NCBI RefSeq assembly: GCF_964355755.1
Contig: NC_092670.1
Span: 4,673,001-4,737,000 of the forward strand
DNA length: 64,000 bases
Reading direction: 5' to 3'
Source of the DNA: Antedon mediterranea
Taxonomy: Eukaryota > Echinodermata > Crinoidea > Comatulida > Antedonidae
Shown here: positions 40,501 to 44,343 of the stretch, piece by piece
How the letters are laid out: the number at the start of each line of letters is the position of its first letter
Position numbering within the stretch: the stretch's first letter is position 1
Translations under genes and position numbers: made by a program
The notes under the pieces: model-generated
What the model was told of the DNA's origin: nothing
The model's input: the letters and a program-made list of their open reading frames with translations, nothing else
The model's database searches: none

Positions 40501-43500
40501 GCTCGCCTCTGGGAAGGAGAAAACATTTATGATATTATAATAAGCAATATTACAGTGACAGCAAACACACAAAAAACCACCCCAAACTTGTAAATCAAAG
40601 TACAAATTGTATTTGTGTCAGGAAATTACGCTTAAACCAACAAATGACATACAATGATATACAGTACAATGACATCATTGAGATAAACATCATCAACATC
40701 AAATTAATTATCTTGGAAATGCTATGTTTGTTATAGTTCGAAACGATGATGTAACTGGGTTAAATGTATTGTTTGAAGGTTTTATTATCAATGAAGAATA
40801 CCCAAACAAACAGTGGTTTTTGGTAGTTTATGAGTGCCACTTAAAAAATCCATGATAAACCGACAATTTAACCTTTATTCACCCAAACATTTATATTACA
40901 GTAAATCCAAAAAATTATTTAAAAAGTGATTTCACAACTTGTTGATTTTGTACCATGCGCCGGGGCTTATTTGATCTACTAATGTTAGTCTGTAGATGTT
41001 GTACAGTATTTATGTTATTAAAACATTTTAATGTTACATCATTCTATATTACATAAAATAATATGTCCGACTAAAAATCCTGTATAGCTACACTGTAGCT
41101 GGCTGTGCTCTGATCTATGGAACGCCTCCTCTGCCTTCAATTCACATTTATCATGCAGTACACACCAATGGTCATGCAGTACACACCAATGGTCATGCAG
41201 TACACACCAATGGTCATGCAGTACACACCAATCGTCATGCAGTACACACCAATGGTCATGCAGTACACACCAATCGTCATGCAGTACACACCAATGGTCA
41301 TGCAGTACACACCAATCGTCATGCAGTACACACCAAACATCATGCAGTACACACCAATCGTCATGCAGTACACACCAAACATCATGCAGTACACACCAAA
41401 CGTCATGCAGTACACACCAATCATCATGCAGTACACACCAATCGTCATGCAGTACACACCAATCGTCATGCAGTACACACCAATTGTCATGCAGTCAAAT
41501 ATTGCGTAATTTATACCGCCACCTATCGACAAAATCGAATATCACGTGACGTTTATTGACGGCTGTAAAACTAAGGCCATCGACTCTAAGATTTATTTTA
41601 TGCTTGACATGTATGGAACGCCTCCTCTGCCTTCAGTTCACATTTATCATGCAGTACACACCAATCGTCATGCAGTACACACCAATCGTCATGCAGTACA
41701 CACCAATGGTCATGCAGTACACACCAATCGTCATGCAGTACACACCAATCGTCATGCAGTACACACCAAACGTCATGCAGTACACACCAAACATCATGCA
41801 GTACACACCAATCGTCATGCAGTACACACCAATCGTCATGCAGTACACACCAATCGTCATGCAGTACACACCAATCGTCATGCAGTACACACCAATGGTC
41901 ATGCAGTACACACCAATTGTCATGCAGTACACACCAATCGTCGTTCACATTTATCATGCAGTACACACCAATCGTCATGCAGTACACACCAATCGTCATG
42001 CAGTACACACCAATCGTCATGCAGTACACACCAATCATCATGCAGTACACACCAATTGTCATGCAGTACACACCAATCGTCATGCAGTACACACCAATCG
42101 TCATGCAGTCAAATATTGCGTAATTTATACCGCCACCTATCGACAAAATCGAATATCACGTGAGGTTTATTAGACGGCTGTAAAACTAAGACTATTTAAA
42201 CTTCTTTTATGGAATTCAATAATTGCAATGGCCTCCTAGCCGCGCCTGTGTCTCGCATAATAAATTATTGTATATATAAAAAACAGAGCATTCACAGAGA
42301 TGTGTAGCGGTTAAAATAAGTACAGTATGTCAAACATAAAAGAAATCTTAGAGTCGATGGCCTAGTTTTACAGCCGTCTAATAAAGGTCACGTGATATTC
42401 GATTTTGTCGATAGGTGGCGGTATAAATTAGGCAATATTTCACTGCATGACGATTGGTGTGTACTGCATGACAATTGATGTGTACTGCATGACCATTGGT
42501 GTGTACTGCATGATGTTTGGTGTGTACTGCATGACGATTGGTGTGTACTGCATGATGTTTGGTGTGTACTGCATGACGATTGATGTGTACTGCATGACCA
42601 TTGGTGTGTACTGCATGACGATTGGTGTGTACTGCATGACCATTGGTGTGTACTGCATGATAAATGTGAACGACGATTGGTGTGTACTGCATGACCATTG
42701 GTGTGTACTGCATGACCATTGGTGTGTACTGCATGACCATTGGTGTGTACTGCATGACGACTGGTGTGTACTGCATGACCATTGTGAACTGAAGGCAGAG
42801 GAGGCGTTCCATAGACATGGTACTTATTTTAACCGCTACACATCTTTGTGAATGCTCTGTTTTATATACAATAATTTATTATGCGAGACACAGGCGTGGC
42901 TAGGAAGCCATTGCAATTATTGAATTCCATAAAATAAGAAGAAAAAAAGAAATAAATAGTCTTAGTTTTACAACCGTCTAATAAACGTCACGTGATATTC
43001 GATTTTGTCGATAGGTGGCGGTATAAATTACGCAATATTTGACTGCATGACAATTGGTGTGTACTGCATGACGATTGGTGTGTACTGCATGACGATTGGT
43101 GTGTACTGCATGACGATTGGTGTGTACTGCATGACGATTGGTGTGTACTGCATGACGATTGGTGTGTACTGCATGACGATTGGTGTGTACTGCATGACGA
43201 TTGGTGTGTACTGCATGACGTTTGGTGTGTACTGCATGACGTTTGGTGTGTACTGCATGACCATTGGTGTGTACTGCATGACCATTGGTGTGTACTGCAT
43301 GACCATTGGTGTGTACTGCATGACCATTGGTGTGTACTGCATGACGATTGGTGTGTACTGCATGACCATTGGTGTGTACTGCATGATAAATGTGAACTGA
43401 AGGCAGAGGAGGCGTTCCATACTGATCAGCATCAAAAATAGCCTTTAGTCTTTAAGTTAAGAAAACTTGTTAGCTTTTTTAAACTATGATTTTGAAAGAG

Positions 43501-44305
43501 TACAAAGATCAAATGAATTAATTCATATTATTCTATATTTATTATACACACTAATATTTAAGTATCAGCAGGTCAAAGGCATTCTTTAAAATAGATGTAT
43601 AAATATGTTTTAAAACATTTTATCTTTTTAATGAAAAATATTAAACAGTTGTTGTAAATCAAAAATACATTGATCGGTTGTCATGACAGCATCCAGTTGA
43701 GTGATCTTCACCTATCTACAGCTGGATGTCTACAACGATGATACAATAACAAATGAGCTCAATGAACGTGAGAGAATTTTTAAAAGCTTCTTTCAAGTAC
43801 TGTACAGTAGTCAATCTCTGCATTCTATTGAGACGCTCTGTGCTATTCACATACTGTAATCCTTGTAGGTACTTCCCAATTTTTAAATGTCAATTTGTGT
43901 ACATAATCTACATTCAGATGTTTTAAATATCCTCCTTATTCGTTATAATCTTTGTTACAGTGTACTACAGTGCAAAGAAATTTAGCTCTATTAGTAATTA
44001 TCATTATTCCCAATTACAAACATCTCACTGGTTTGCCGTTGGTGGCATACAGTATAGTAGCATACTGTACAGTGGCTAGCATGTGAGCCTAGCTAAAAAG
44101 TACTAACAATTTATAACATTTTCATATACTGTATACCAGAAACTAAACAATAAAATAGCCATTTACTAACCTCAATTTCAAAGGTGTGTTCGGTATCATC
44201 CAGAAATGCAATGATACATCTCATTTTGCGCTCTTGCTGTTCACGCGCTATCTCATTGGCACGGACATTGTAAGATCCGCTGGATGTTCGGAAGCGTCTA
44301 GACAT
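1442..44305 (-). CDS. PTPN4: FERM-PDZ protein tyrosine phosphatase, non-receptor type 4/3-like (5' part, 14 exons; 3' end outside window)
   Basis: Non-receptor tyrosine phosphatase of the band-4.1 class. The family acts at the inner face of the plasma membrane: FERM anchors it, PDZ binds C-terminal tails of partners and modulates the catalytic domain. Exons on the minus strand join as 44305-44171, 40508-40352, 39852-39735, 36629-36577, 31769-31643, 31445-31358, 30157-30005, 20448-20282, 13749-13678, 11000-10881, 7049-6987, 2866-2737, 1857-1720 and 1598-1442, giving 1678 coding bases (559 codons plus one base). All introns are GT-AG and every phase agrees. FERM spans about residues 28-310 ([50 protein letters not shown]). 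The FERM-adjacent motif SPSK follows near 357, and PDZ is about 470-554 with the loop [10 protein letters not shown]. The vertebrate protein is about 920 residues, so roughly 360, including the phosphatase domain, lie left of position 1. It resembles PTPN4 more than PTPN3, but one invertebrate gene probably corresponds to both. Confidence 0.95.
1720..1857 (-). CDS. PTPN4: PTPN4-like exon 13 (PDZ, first half)
   Basis: 138 bases (46 codons), phase 0 both ends, acceptor tgttccttag, donor ccg|gtacgt. Encodes [20 protein letters not shown] and [26 protein letters not shown] is the carboxylate-binding loop of the PDZ groove. Confidence 0.97.
1858..2736. other. PTPN4-like intron 12
   Basis: AT-rich intron of 879 bp; no repeat or coding signal seen. 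Confidence 0.6.
2737..2866 (-). CDS. PTPN4: PTPN4-like exon 12 (linker before PDZ)
   Basis: 130 bases, acceptor catttttttcag, donor ctg|gtgagt, enters phase 2 and leaves phase 0. Encodes a Ser/Pro/Asp-rich linker including [20 protein letters not shown]. The equivalent vertebrate linker is also poorly conserved. Confidence 0.82.
3330..3850. repeat. Degenerate direct repeats in intron 11
   Basis: Three to four imperfect copies of a roughly 100-150 bp segment share the words gcctggttgccc, aaaataatatta, gttcatagaaagtac and tttttcccagaaaa. A cytosine run of 10 is at about 3352-3361. The rest of the intron from 2867 to 6300 shows only an (aaat)n run at about 5092-5116. Confidence 0.55.
6308..6380. 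mobile_element. 73-bp mariner/pogo-type mini-element
   Basis: Inverted ends cagtagaactcctat and ataggagttctactg enclose 43 bp. The CAGTAGAAC...CTATAAAG...GGACC words resemble ends of Tc1/mariner-pogo MITEs. Essentially a bare pair of ends. Confidence 0.6.
6590..6775 (+). mobile_element. SINE-like element, copy 1
   Basis: The complement of this stretch shares tactcgtctcgaaagatgt, actaggttctttaaagtgca and gtgtacactggacct with the copy at 54660-54860, and shares actgggtaacctcttcagtc with 15752. Strand is given relative to the tRNA-like end of the other copies. That end is missing here. Confidence 0.5.
6987..7049 (-). CDS. PTPN4: PTPN4-like exon 11 (linker)
   Basis: 63 bases, acceptor ttttgttttatag, donor tcaaa|gtaagt, phase 2 in and out. 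Encodes a Ser-rich linker ([20 protein letters not shown]). Not conserved in sequence; supported by phase and strong splice sites. It could be alternatively spliced, because 63 bp keeps frame when skipped. Confidence 0.8.
7273..7667. repeat. 22-bp minisatellite, left part
   Basis: About 13 tandem copies of a 22-bp unit (ggctactaaattgattcccc with ta) up to 7567. A 40-bp Pro-codon-like interruption follows, then two more variant units (cccataggctattaaattga) at 7609-7667. Most copies are identical, so the array is young or homogenised. Confidence 0.9.
7663..8496. mobile_element. 834-bp TIR element inside a 22-bp minisatellite
   Basis: Ends are near-perfect inverted repeats of about 39 bp: the left starts aaagaatatatatcacaaga and the right is its complement, with one mismatch in gagta(t/a)tccgcg. 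The interior is non-coding, with a GC hairpin at 7741-7760 (cgccctcataagggcg) and CpG-rich patches near 8000 and 8180-8215. Both flanks read attgaacc (7655-7662 and 8498-8505), but the flanking minisatellite itself contains that word. Non-autonomous; superfamily not assigned. Confidence 0.75.
8497..8660. repeat. 22-bp minisatellite, right part
   Basis: About seven units of the same family as 7273-7667 but with a different consensus (ttgaacccccttaggctact). It degenerates towards 8660. Confidence 0.85.
8661..9607. other. Intronic DNA with one palindrome
   Basis: An imperfect 19-bp inverted repeat at 9222-9240 and 9245-9263, built on attggccaatca, could form a tight hairpin. A short direct repeat of gcaaaattgttttca is at about 8885-8920. 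A 161-codon minus-strand ORF (9273-9758) overlaps the next MITE and is judged spurious. Confidence 0.5.
9608..9931. mobile_element. 324-bp MITE with TA target duplication
   Basis: TIR ttgtttctaataaacgcc at the left and its exact complement at the right, flanked by TA on both sides (9606-9607 and 9932-9933), as for Tc1/mariner-type insertion. A poly-C run precedes the right end. No coding capacity. Confidence 0.8.
9934..12469. other. Intronic AT-rich DNA around exon 10
   Basis: Apart from exon 10 (10881-11000), no repeat, RNA gene or coding region is recognised. Confidence 0.5.
10881..11000 (-). CDS. PTPN4: PTPN4-like exon 10 (SPSK motif and linker)
   Basis: 120 bases, acceptor tgtactgtag, donor aatca|gtaagt. 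Joined to exon 9 it reads [11 protein letters not shown], the FERM-adjacent SPSK motif of PTPN3/4. The following [20 protein letters not shown] is low-conservation linker. Confidence 0.9.
12470..12800. repeat. Imperfect tandem repeats of about 65 bp
   Basis: Four decayed units share tttgattggctga and acaaaccacatgaatat-like words (near 12535, 12594, 12657 and 12748). They contain inverted CCAAT words, which is probably incidental. Overlapping minus-strand ORFs are products of the repetition. Confidence 0.6.
13290..13608. repeat. 85-bp tandem repeat, about four copies
   Basis: Units begin at about 13290, 13371, 13456 and 13541 with ggtccatctattattcaata and run to catatttatgcgggaaagac. The first is 81 bp because of a small deletion, and the last is truncated. 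Copies are nearly identical. It lies 70 bp from exon 9 on the donor side. Confidence 0.93.
13678..13749 (-). CDS. PTPN4: PTPN4-like exon 9 (FERM-adjacent region)
   Basis: 72 bases, acceptor tattcttgtag, donor cacag|gttttg. Translation [20 protein letters not shown] matches the family GRTE...KANKDR segment. It enters phase 2 and leaves phase 2. Confidence 0.9.
14063..15145. mobile_element. 1083-bp TIR element
   Basis: Ends are inverted repeats of about 40 bp, the left reading aggccctgttcagacccatg with gcgttagaccgttttagcgt, and the right its complement. Motifs of the ends recur inside (gttcagacccatagcgta near 14157; agcgtcgtacgctaaaacgg near 14990 and 15098). The 103-codon ORF at 14041-14352 starts outside and runs through the TIR, so it is spurious. 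Flanks (ttaa/tagg) do not give a clear target duplication. Confidence 0.85.
15752..15860 (-). mobile_element. SINE-like element, copy 2 (partial)
   Basis: Shares tactgggcgacctctttagt, caaagactg and ggctgtgat-like words in the same order as the complement of copy 1 (6700-6775). Truncated before the tRNA-like part. Confidence 0.45.
15984..16800. repeat. Pair of 105-bp direct repeats flanking a MITE
   Basis: 15984-16090 and 16699-16800 are diverged copies that begin aaactttctatttctatt and end tacttggaaataacattta. They flank the 550-bp element at 16107-16656. Confidence 0.75.
16107..16656. mobile_element. 550-bp MITE with TTAA flanks
   Basis: The left end reads agatgtacagtattgtccct and the right end is the complement of agatgtattgtccctttga. 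The left carries a 5-bp insertion. TTAA stands on both sides (16103-16106 and 16657-16660), as for Kolobok or piggyBac-type insertions, although the end sequence does not decide the family. Non-coding. Confidence 0.75.
16803..18850. other. Intronic AT-rich DNA with a poly-G run
   Basis: A guanine run of about 16 at 17767-17783 is the only notable simple sequence. No gene or transposon is recognised. Confidence 0.5.
18854..19013. mobile_element. Pogo/Tigger-like MITE (160 bp)
   Basis: The left end cagttgaattcctcatttga plus gacacc and the right end, complement cagcagaacaccagacacct, resemble each other and the CAGTKGAAY...GACACC ends of pogo-group MITEs. The interior has no coding. Confidence 0.45.
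19300..19475 (+). mobile_element. 3' end of a non-LTR retrotransposon (LINE tail)
   Basis: Ends in gcaataaagaaattgaattg followed by more attga units, the polyadenylation-like word plus short tandem tail typical of CR1/L2-group LINE 3' ends. No reverse transcriptase piece is present. Confidence 0.5.
19996..20198. mobile_element. 203-bp foldback element next to exon 8
   Basis: Almost the whole element is an inverted repeat: the left arm starts gttgatataaagtttgcggt and the right arm is its complement (about 80-85 bp per arm, several mismatches and small gaps), with a short centre near 20090. Its right end lies 84 bp from the exon 8 donor. RNA from either strand would fold into a long hairpin. 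Confidence 0.85.
20282..20448 (-). CDS. PTPN4: PTPN4-like exon 8 (FERM C-terminal helix)
   Basis: 167 bases, acceptor ttttttcttgatag, phase 0 in and 2 out. Encodes [34 protein letters not shown] and QLGSKYRY. Two overlapping donors exist, at 20281 (gtacgt) and 20287 (gtacag); only the first gives the length and phase that continue into the GRTE of exon 9 with the family spacing. A 9.5-kb intron separates it from exon 7, and the 21-bp array lies in that intron. Confidence 0.95.
20765..20860 (-). mobile_element. LINE-like 3' tail, minus strand
   Basis: On the minus strand the stretch reads aatagaccgaataaataaaa followed by tggaattaaatgaaatgag, a tail of the LINE type. The body upstream (20860-21530) has short minus ORFs that are not recognised. 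Confidence 0.4.
21080..22190. other. Intronic DNA, nothing recognised
   Basis: AT-rich, with homopolymer T and A runs near 21720-21800. Several short minus-strand ORFs (21107-21334, 21310-21531) have no recognisable domain. Confidence 0.4.
22190..22470 (-). mobile_element. tRNA-derived SINE-like element, copy 3
   Basis: Read on the minus strand, a B-box-like word (gggtttgagcctg, about 22421-22433) is followed by cctcgggcaagatgcttta, then ttaaagaactttgtacac. The body shares gttctttaa, gtgtac and ggacc spacing with the copies at 6590 and 54660. The A box is not clear. Probably inactive. Confidence 0.55.
22480..23370. other. Intronic DNA, nothing recognised
   Basis: No repeat, RNA or coding signal seen. 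Confidence 0.4.
23370..23580. repeat. Imperfect tandem repeat of about 65 bp, three copies
   Basis: Units share cctcaggtaagttaaaatac, acacacacagagtcaa and ttgactgggctacac. The unit contains a perfect splice-donor-like word (caggtaagt) on the plus strand, opposite to the gene. Confidence 0.75.
23581..26080. other. Intronic AT-rich DNA left of the 21-bp array
   Basis: No gene or transposon recognised. Short ORFs here have no domain. Confidence 0.45.
26085..28950. repeat. 2.85-kb array of 21-bp units, open on both strands
   Basis: About 136 tandem units of gatgatgttgaggacagtgt plus t. Variants are 18-bp units that lost one gat (for example at 27481, 27961 and 28503) and point changes. A perfect internal duplication exists: 27323-27839 equals 27803-28319 at an offset of 480 bp, and a further diverged copy follows. 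The plus frame beginning at 25921 stays open for 1010 codons, coding mostly VDDVEDS heptads; the minus frame from 29090 is open for 1012 codons (STLSSTS). It lies in the intron between PTPN4-like exons 7 and 8. Whether it is transcribed as a coding sequence is unknown. Confidence 0.97.
29548..29825. repeat. 47-bp tandem repeat, six copies
   Basis: Units start at about 29551, 29598, 29645, 29692, 29739 and 29786 with agccttagggcttaaagggt and end ctctccatgttta. Copies are almost identical, with only a c/t change in ctctcc. Each unit carries a small palindrome, aagccttagggctt. Confidence 0.95.
30005..30157 (-). CDS. PTPN4: PTPN4-like exon 7 (FERM F3 lobe)
   Basis: 153 bases (51 codons), phase 0 at both ends; acceptor ttgttgcag, donor aatg|gtaatt. 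Encodes [20 protein letters not shown] and [20 protein letters not shown], the PH/PTB-like F3 lobe. Confidence 0.96.
30158..31357. other. PTPN4-like intron 6
   Basis: No element recognised apart from an (at)n-rich run near 30198-30220. Confidence 0.5.
31358..31445 (-). CDS. PTPN4: PTPN4-like exon 6 (FERM F2/F3 junction)
   Basis: 88 bases after acceptor ttctgtag; donor aag|gtaatg; enters phase 2 and leaves phase 0. Translation includes [17 protein letters not shown] and [12 protein letters not shown], the conserved end of F2 and first strand of F3. The intron to exon 5 is only 197 bp. Confidence 0.95.
31643..31769 (-). CDS. PTPN4: PTPN4-like exon 5 (FERM F2 lobe)
   Basis: 127 bases, acceptor gtatttttcag, donor catta|gtaggt, enters phase 1 and leaves phase 2. 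Encodes [19 protein letters not shown] and [12 protein letters not shown], matching the GDYD...GYLS...F(I/V)P block of PTPN3/4 proteins. Confidence 0.93.
31858..32270 (+). repeat. Two tandem copies of a 206-bp LINE-like 3' segment
   Basis: taagtatttggtcataaagt at 31858 recurs at about 32064, and gtgcagagaacagtgcttt follows in both. The second copy ends in ttgaaataaataaataa. This looks like a duplicated LINE 3' untranslated region. Confidence 0.65.
32614..32667. other. Perfect 18-bp hairpin
   Basis: ctacagacctataaaatg (32614-32631) and its exact complement (32650-32667) flank an 18-nt loop. It could be a minimal foldback element or a transcribed hairpin. Confidence 0.8.
32932..33296. mobile_element. 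Pogo-like MITE carrying MITE copy B
   Basis: The ends tacagtcaactatcccaata and agttgactgta are inverted, in the style of pogo/Tigger ends. Inside, 32970-33150 matches the body and right end of copy A at 57-212 (gatagtgtagacagagctt). Within that, three 20-21 bp units (ccactactatatttggacat) lie at about 33019-33080. Confidence 0.65.
33300..34350. other. Intronic DNA, nothing recognised
   Basis: AT-rich, no feature recognised. Confidence 0.45.
34355..35236. mobile_element. 882-bp TIR element with TTAG flanks
   Basis: The left end is ggcccgtttctgctgcc and the right end the complement of ggccccgtttctgctgcc, flanked by ttag at 34351-34354 and 35237-35240. Subterminal clusters of the palindromic word atataccgtat and its complement fill both ends (34378-34420 and 34990-35215). 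A C-run of about 15 is at 34820-34834. ORFs with IYGIF repeats are artefacts of these words. No transposase. Confidence 0.82.
36130..36370. repeat. Two copies of a 118-bp repeat with internal inversions
   Basis: gggatcatctcgactaaatt and gggaccatctcaactaaatt begin the two copies. Each unit contains actgcagta twice in opposite contexts and ggaccacctcaacatt or ggaccatctcaacattc. Confidence 0.75.
36577..36629 (-). CDS. PTPN4: PTPN4-like exon 4 (FERM F2 lobe, 53-bp microexon)
   Basis: Only 53 bases, too short for ORF-based finding. Acceptor gtttcttttag, donor caag|gtatgt. It enters phase 2 and leaves phase 1, exactly bridging exons 3 and 5. The translation [17 protein letters not shown] aligns with the family segment that ends LLASFAVQ. 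Confidence 0.9.
36830..37728. mobile_element. 899-bp TIR element
   Basis: The left end reads aaggccttttcacacagaac and the right end is the complement of aagcccctttcacacagagc; TA is on both sides. Subterminal words ggtaatatt, ccggcgtt and attaccg recur near both ends, and a 50-bp hairpin is at 36902-36950 (cacacagaagg / tcttctgtgtg). Its interior is CpG-richer than the surroundings. Non-coding. It begins 200 bp from exon 4 on the acceptor side. Confidence 0.8.
37731..39734. other. Intronic DNA between the 899-bp element and exon 3
   Basis: AT-rich. A short stretch at 39468-39512 (cattgcgtcccaatgggaat then caagctt) resembles the right end of the 181-bp MITE at 54887-55067. Confidence 0.4.
39735..39852 (-). 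CDS. PTPN4: PTPN4-like exon 3 (FERM F1/F2 junction)
   Basis: 118 bases, acceptor ctctttacag, donor ag|gttagt, enters phase 1 and leaves phase 2. Encodes about residues 98-136 with [20 protein letters not shown] and QLRKDLLEG. This is the best conserved FERM block in the family. Confidence 0.96.
40352..40508 (-). CDS. PTPN4: PTPN4-like exon 2 (FERM F1 lobe)
   Basis: 157 bases after acceptor ttctccttcccag; donor g|gtgagt; enters in phase 0 and leaves in phase 1. Encodes residues 46-97, with [19 protein letters not shown] and [14 protein letters not shown], the ubiquitin-like F1 lobe typical of FERM phosphatases. Confidence 0.95.
40509..41114. other. Intron 1 DNA between exon 2 and the 21-bp element cluster
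   Basis: No feature recognised. Confidence 0.45.
41115..41610 (+). mobile_element. Array-bearing element E1
   Basis: The head tatggaacgcctcctctgcc leads into about 16 units of a 21-bp repeat (catgcagtacacaccaatcg plus t), then a tail containing ttataccgccacctatcgac, aaaatcgaatatcacgtga and ggctgtaaaactaaggccat. Followed directly by E2. No coding; open frames with MQYTPIV repeats are artefacts of the 21-bp period. Confidence 0.85.
41611..42195 (+). mobile_element. Array-bearing element E2
   Basis: Same head and tail as E1, with about 21 units. The head-to-array junction word ttcacatttatcatgcag recurs inside at 41943, so the array is a fusion of two arrays, as expected from unequal exchange between elements. 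Confidence 0.85.
42196..42325. repeat. Inverted arm, left
   Basis: The 130-bp spacer is the inverted complement of 42823-42959, as in ccgctacacatctttgtgaa there against ttcacagagatgtgtagcgg here. Confidence 0.85.
42326..42814 (-). mobile_element. Array-bearing element E3 (inverted)
   Basis: Same family in reverse: tail to the left (atgtcaaacataaaagaaat, gatggcctagttttacagcc), array of about 15 units, head at the right. It carries a second junction word at about 42657-42672, like E2. It sits in the middle of the inverted arms. Confidence 0.85.
42823..42959. repeat. Inverted arm, right
   Basis: Complement of 42196-42325, with a purine-rich insertion of about 15 bp at its right end (agaagaaaaaaagaaataaa). 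Confidence 0.85.
42960..43421 (-). mobile_element. Array-bearing element E4 (inverted)
   Basis: Tail at the left (cttagttttacaaccgtcta), about 17 units, head at the right (ggcagaggaggcgttccata). Together with E2 and the arms it makes a palindrome of about 1.8 kb centred on E3. Confidence 0.85.
43422..44170. other. Intron 1 DNA next to exon 1
   Basis: AT-rich. A weak hairpin at about 43673-43742 pairs catccag with ctggatg and atcg-ttgt with acaacgat. No other feature. Confidence 0.4.
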
Positions 44306-44343
44306 CGCGACCTACGAATATCCGACGACCACCCACTTCAATC
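44171..44343 (-). CDS. PTPN4: PTPN4-like coding exon 1 with short 5' untranslated part
   Basis: The start codon is at 44305-44303 and the exon codes for residues 1-45, beginning [20 protein letters not shown], which parallels the N-terminus of vertebrate PTPN4. The donor at 44170 reads gag|gttagt and leaves phase 0. Upstream of ATG a pyrimidine-rich acceptor, tttctag, ends at 44344, so 44306-44343 is probably the last 38 bases of a 5' untranslated region continued in an unseen upstream exon. If transcription instead starts here, the acceptor would be chance. Confidence 0.9.

Noticed and set aside
41150-43390. CRISPR-like array
   Set aside because: Units are contiguous 21-bp repeats with no unique spacers, in an intron of an animal gene.
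41117-43435. Open frames of 100-205 codons on both strands with MQYTPIV, HAVHTNR or CMTIGVY repeats
   Set aside because: All three come from the same 21-bp unit, whose length is a multiple of three; they cross element boundaries and have no unique domain.
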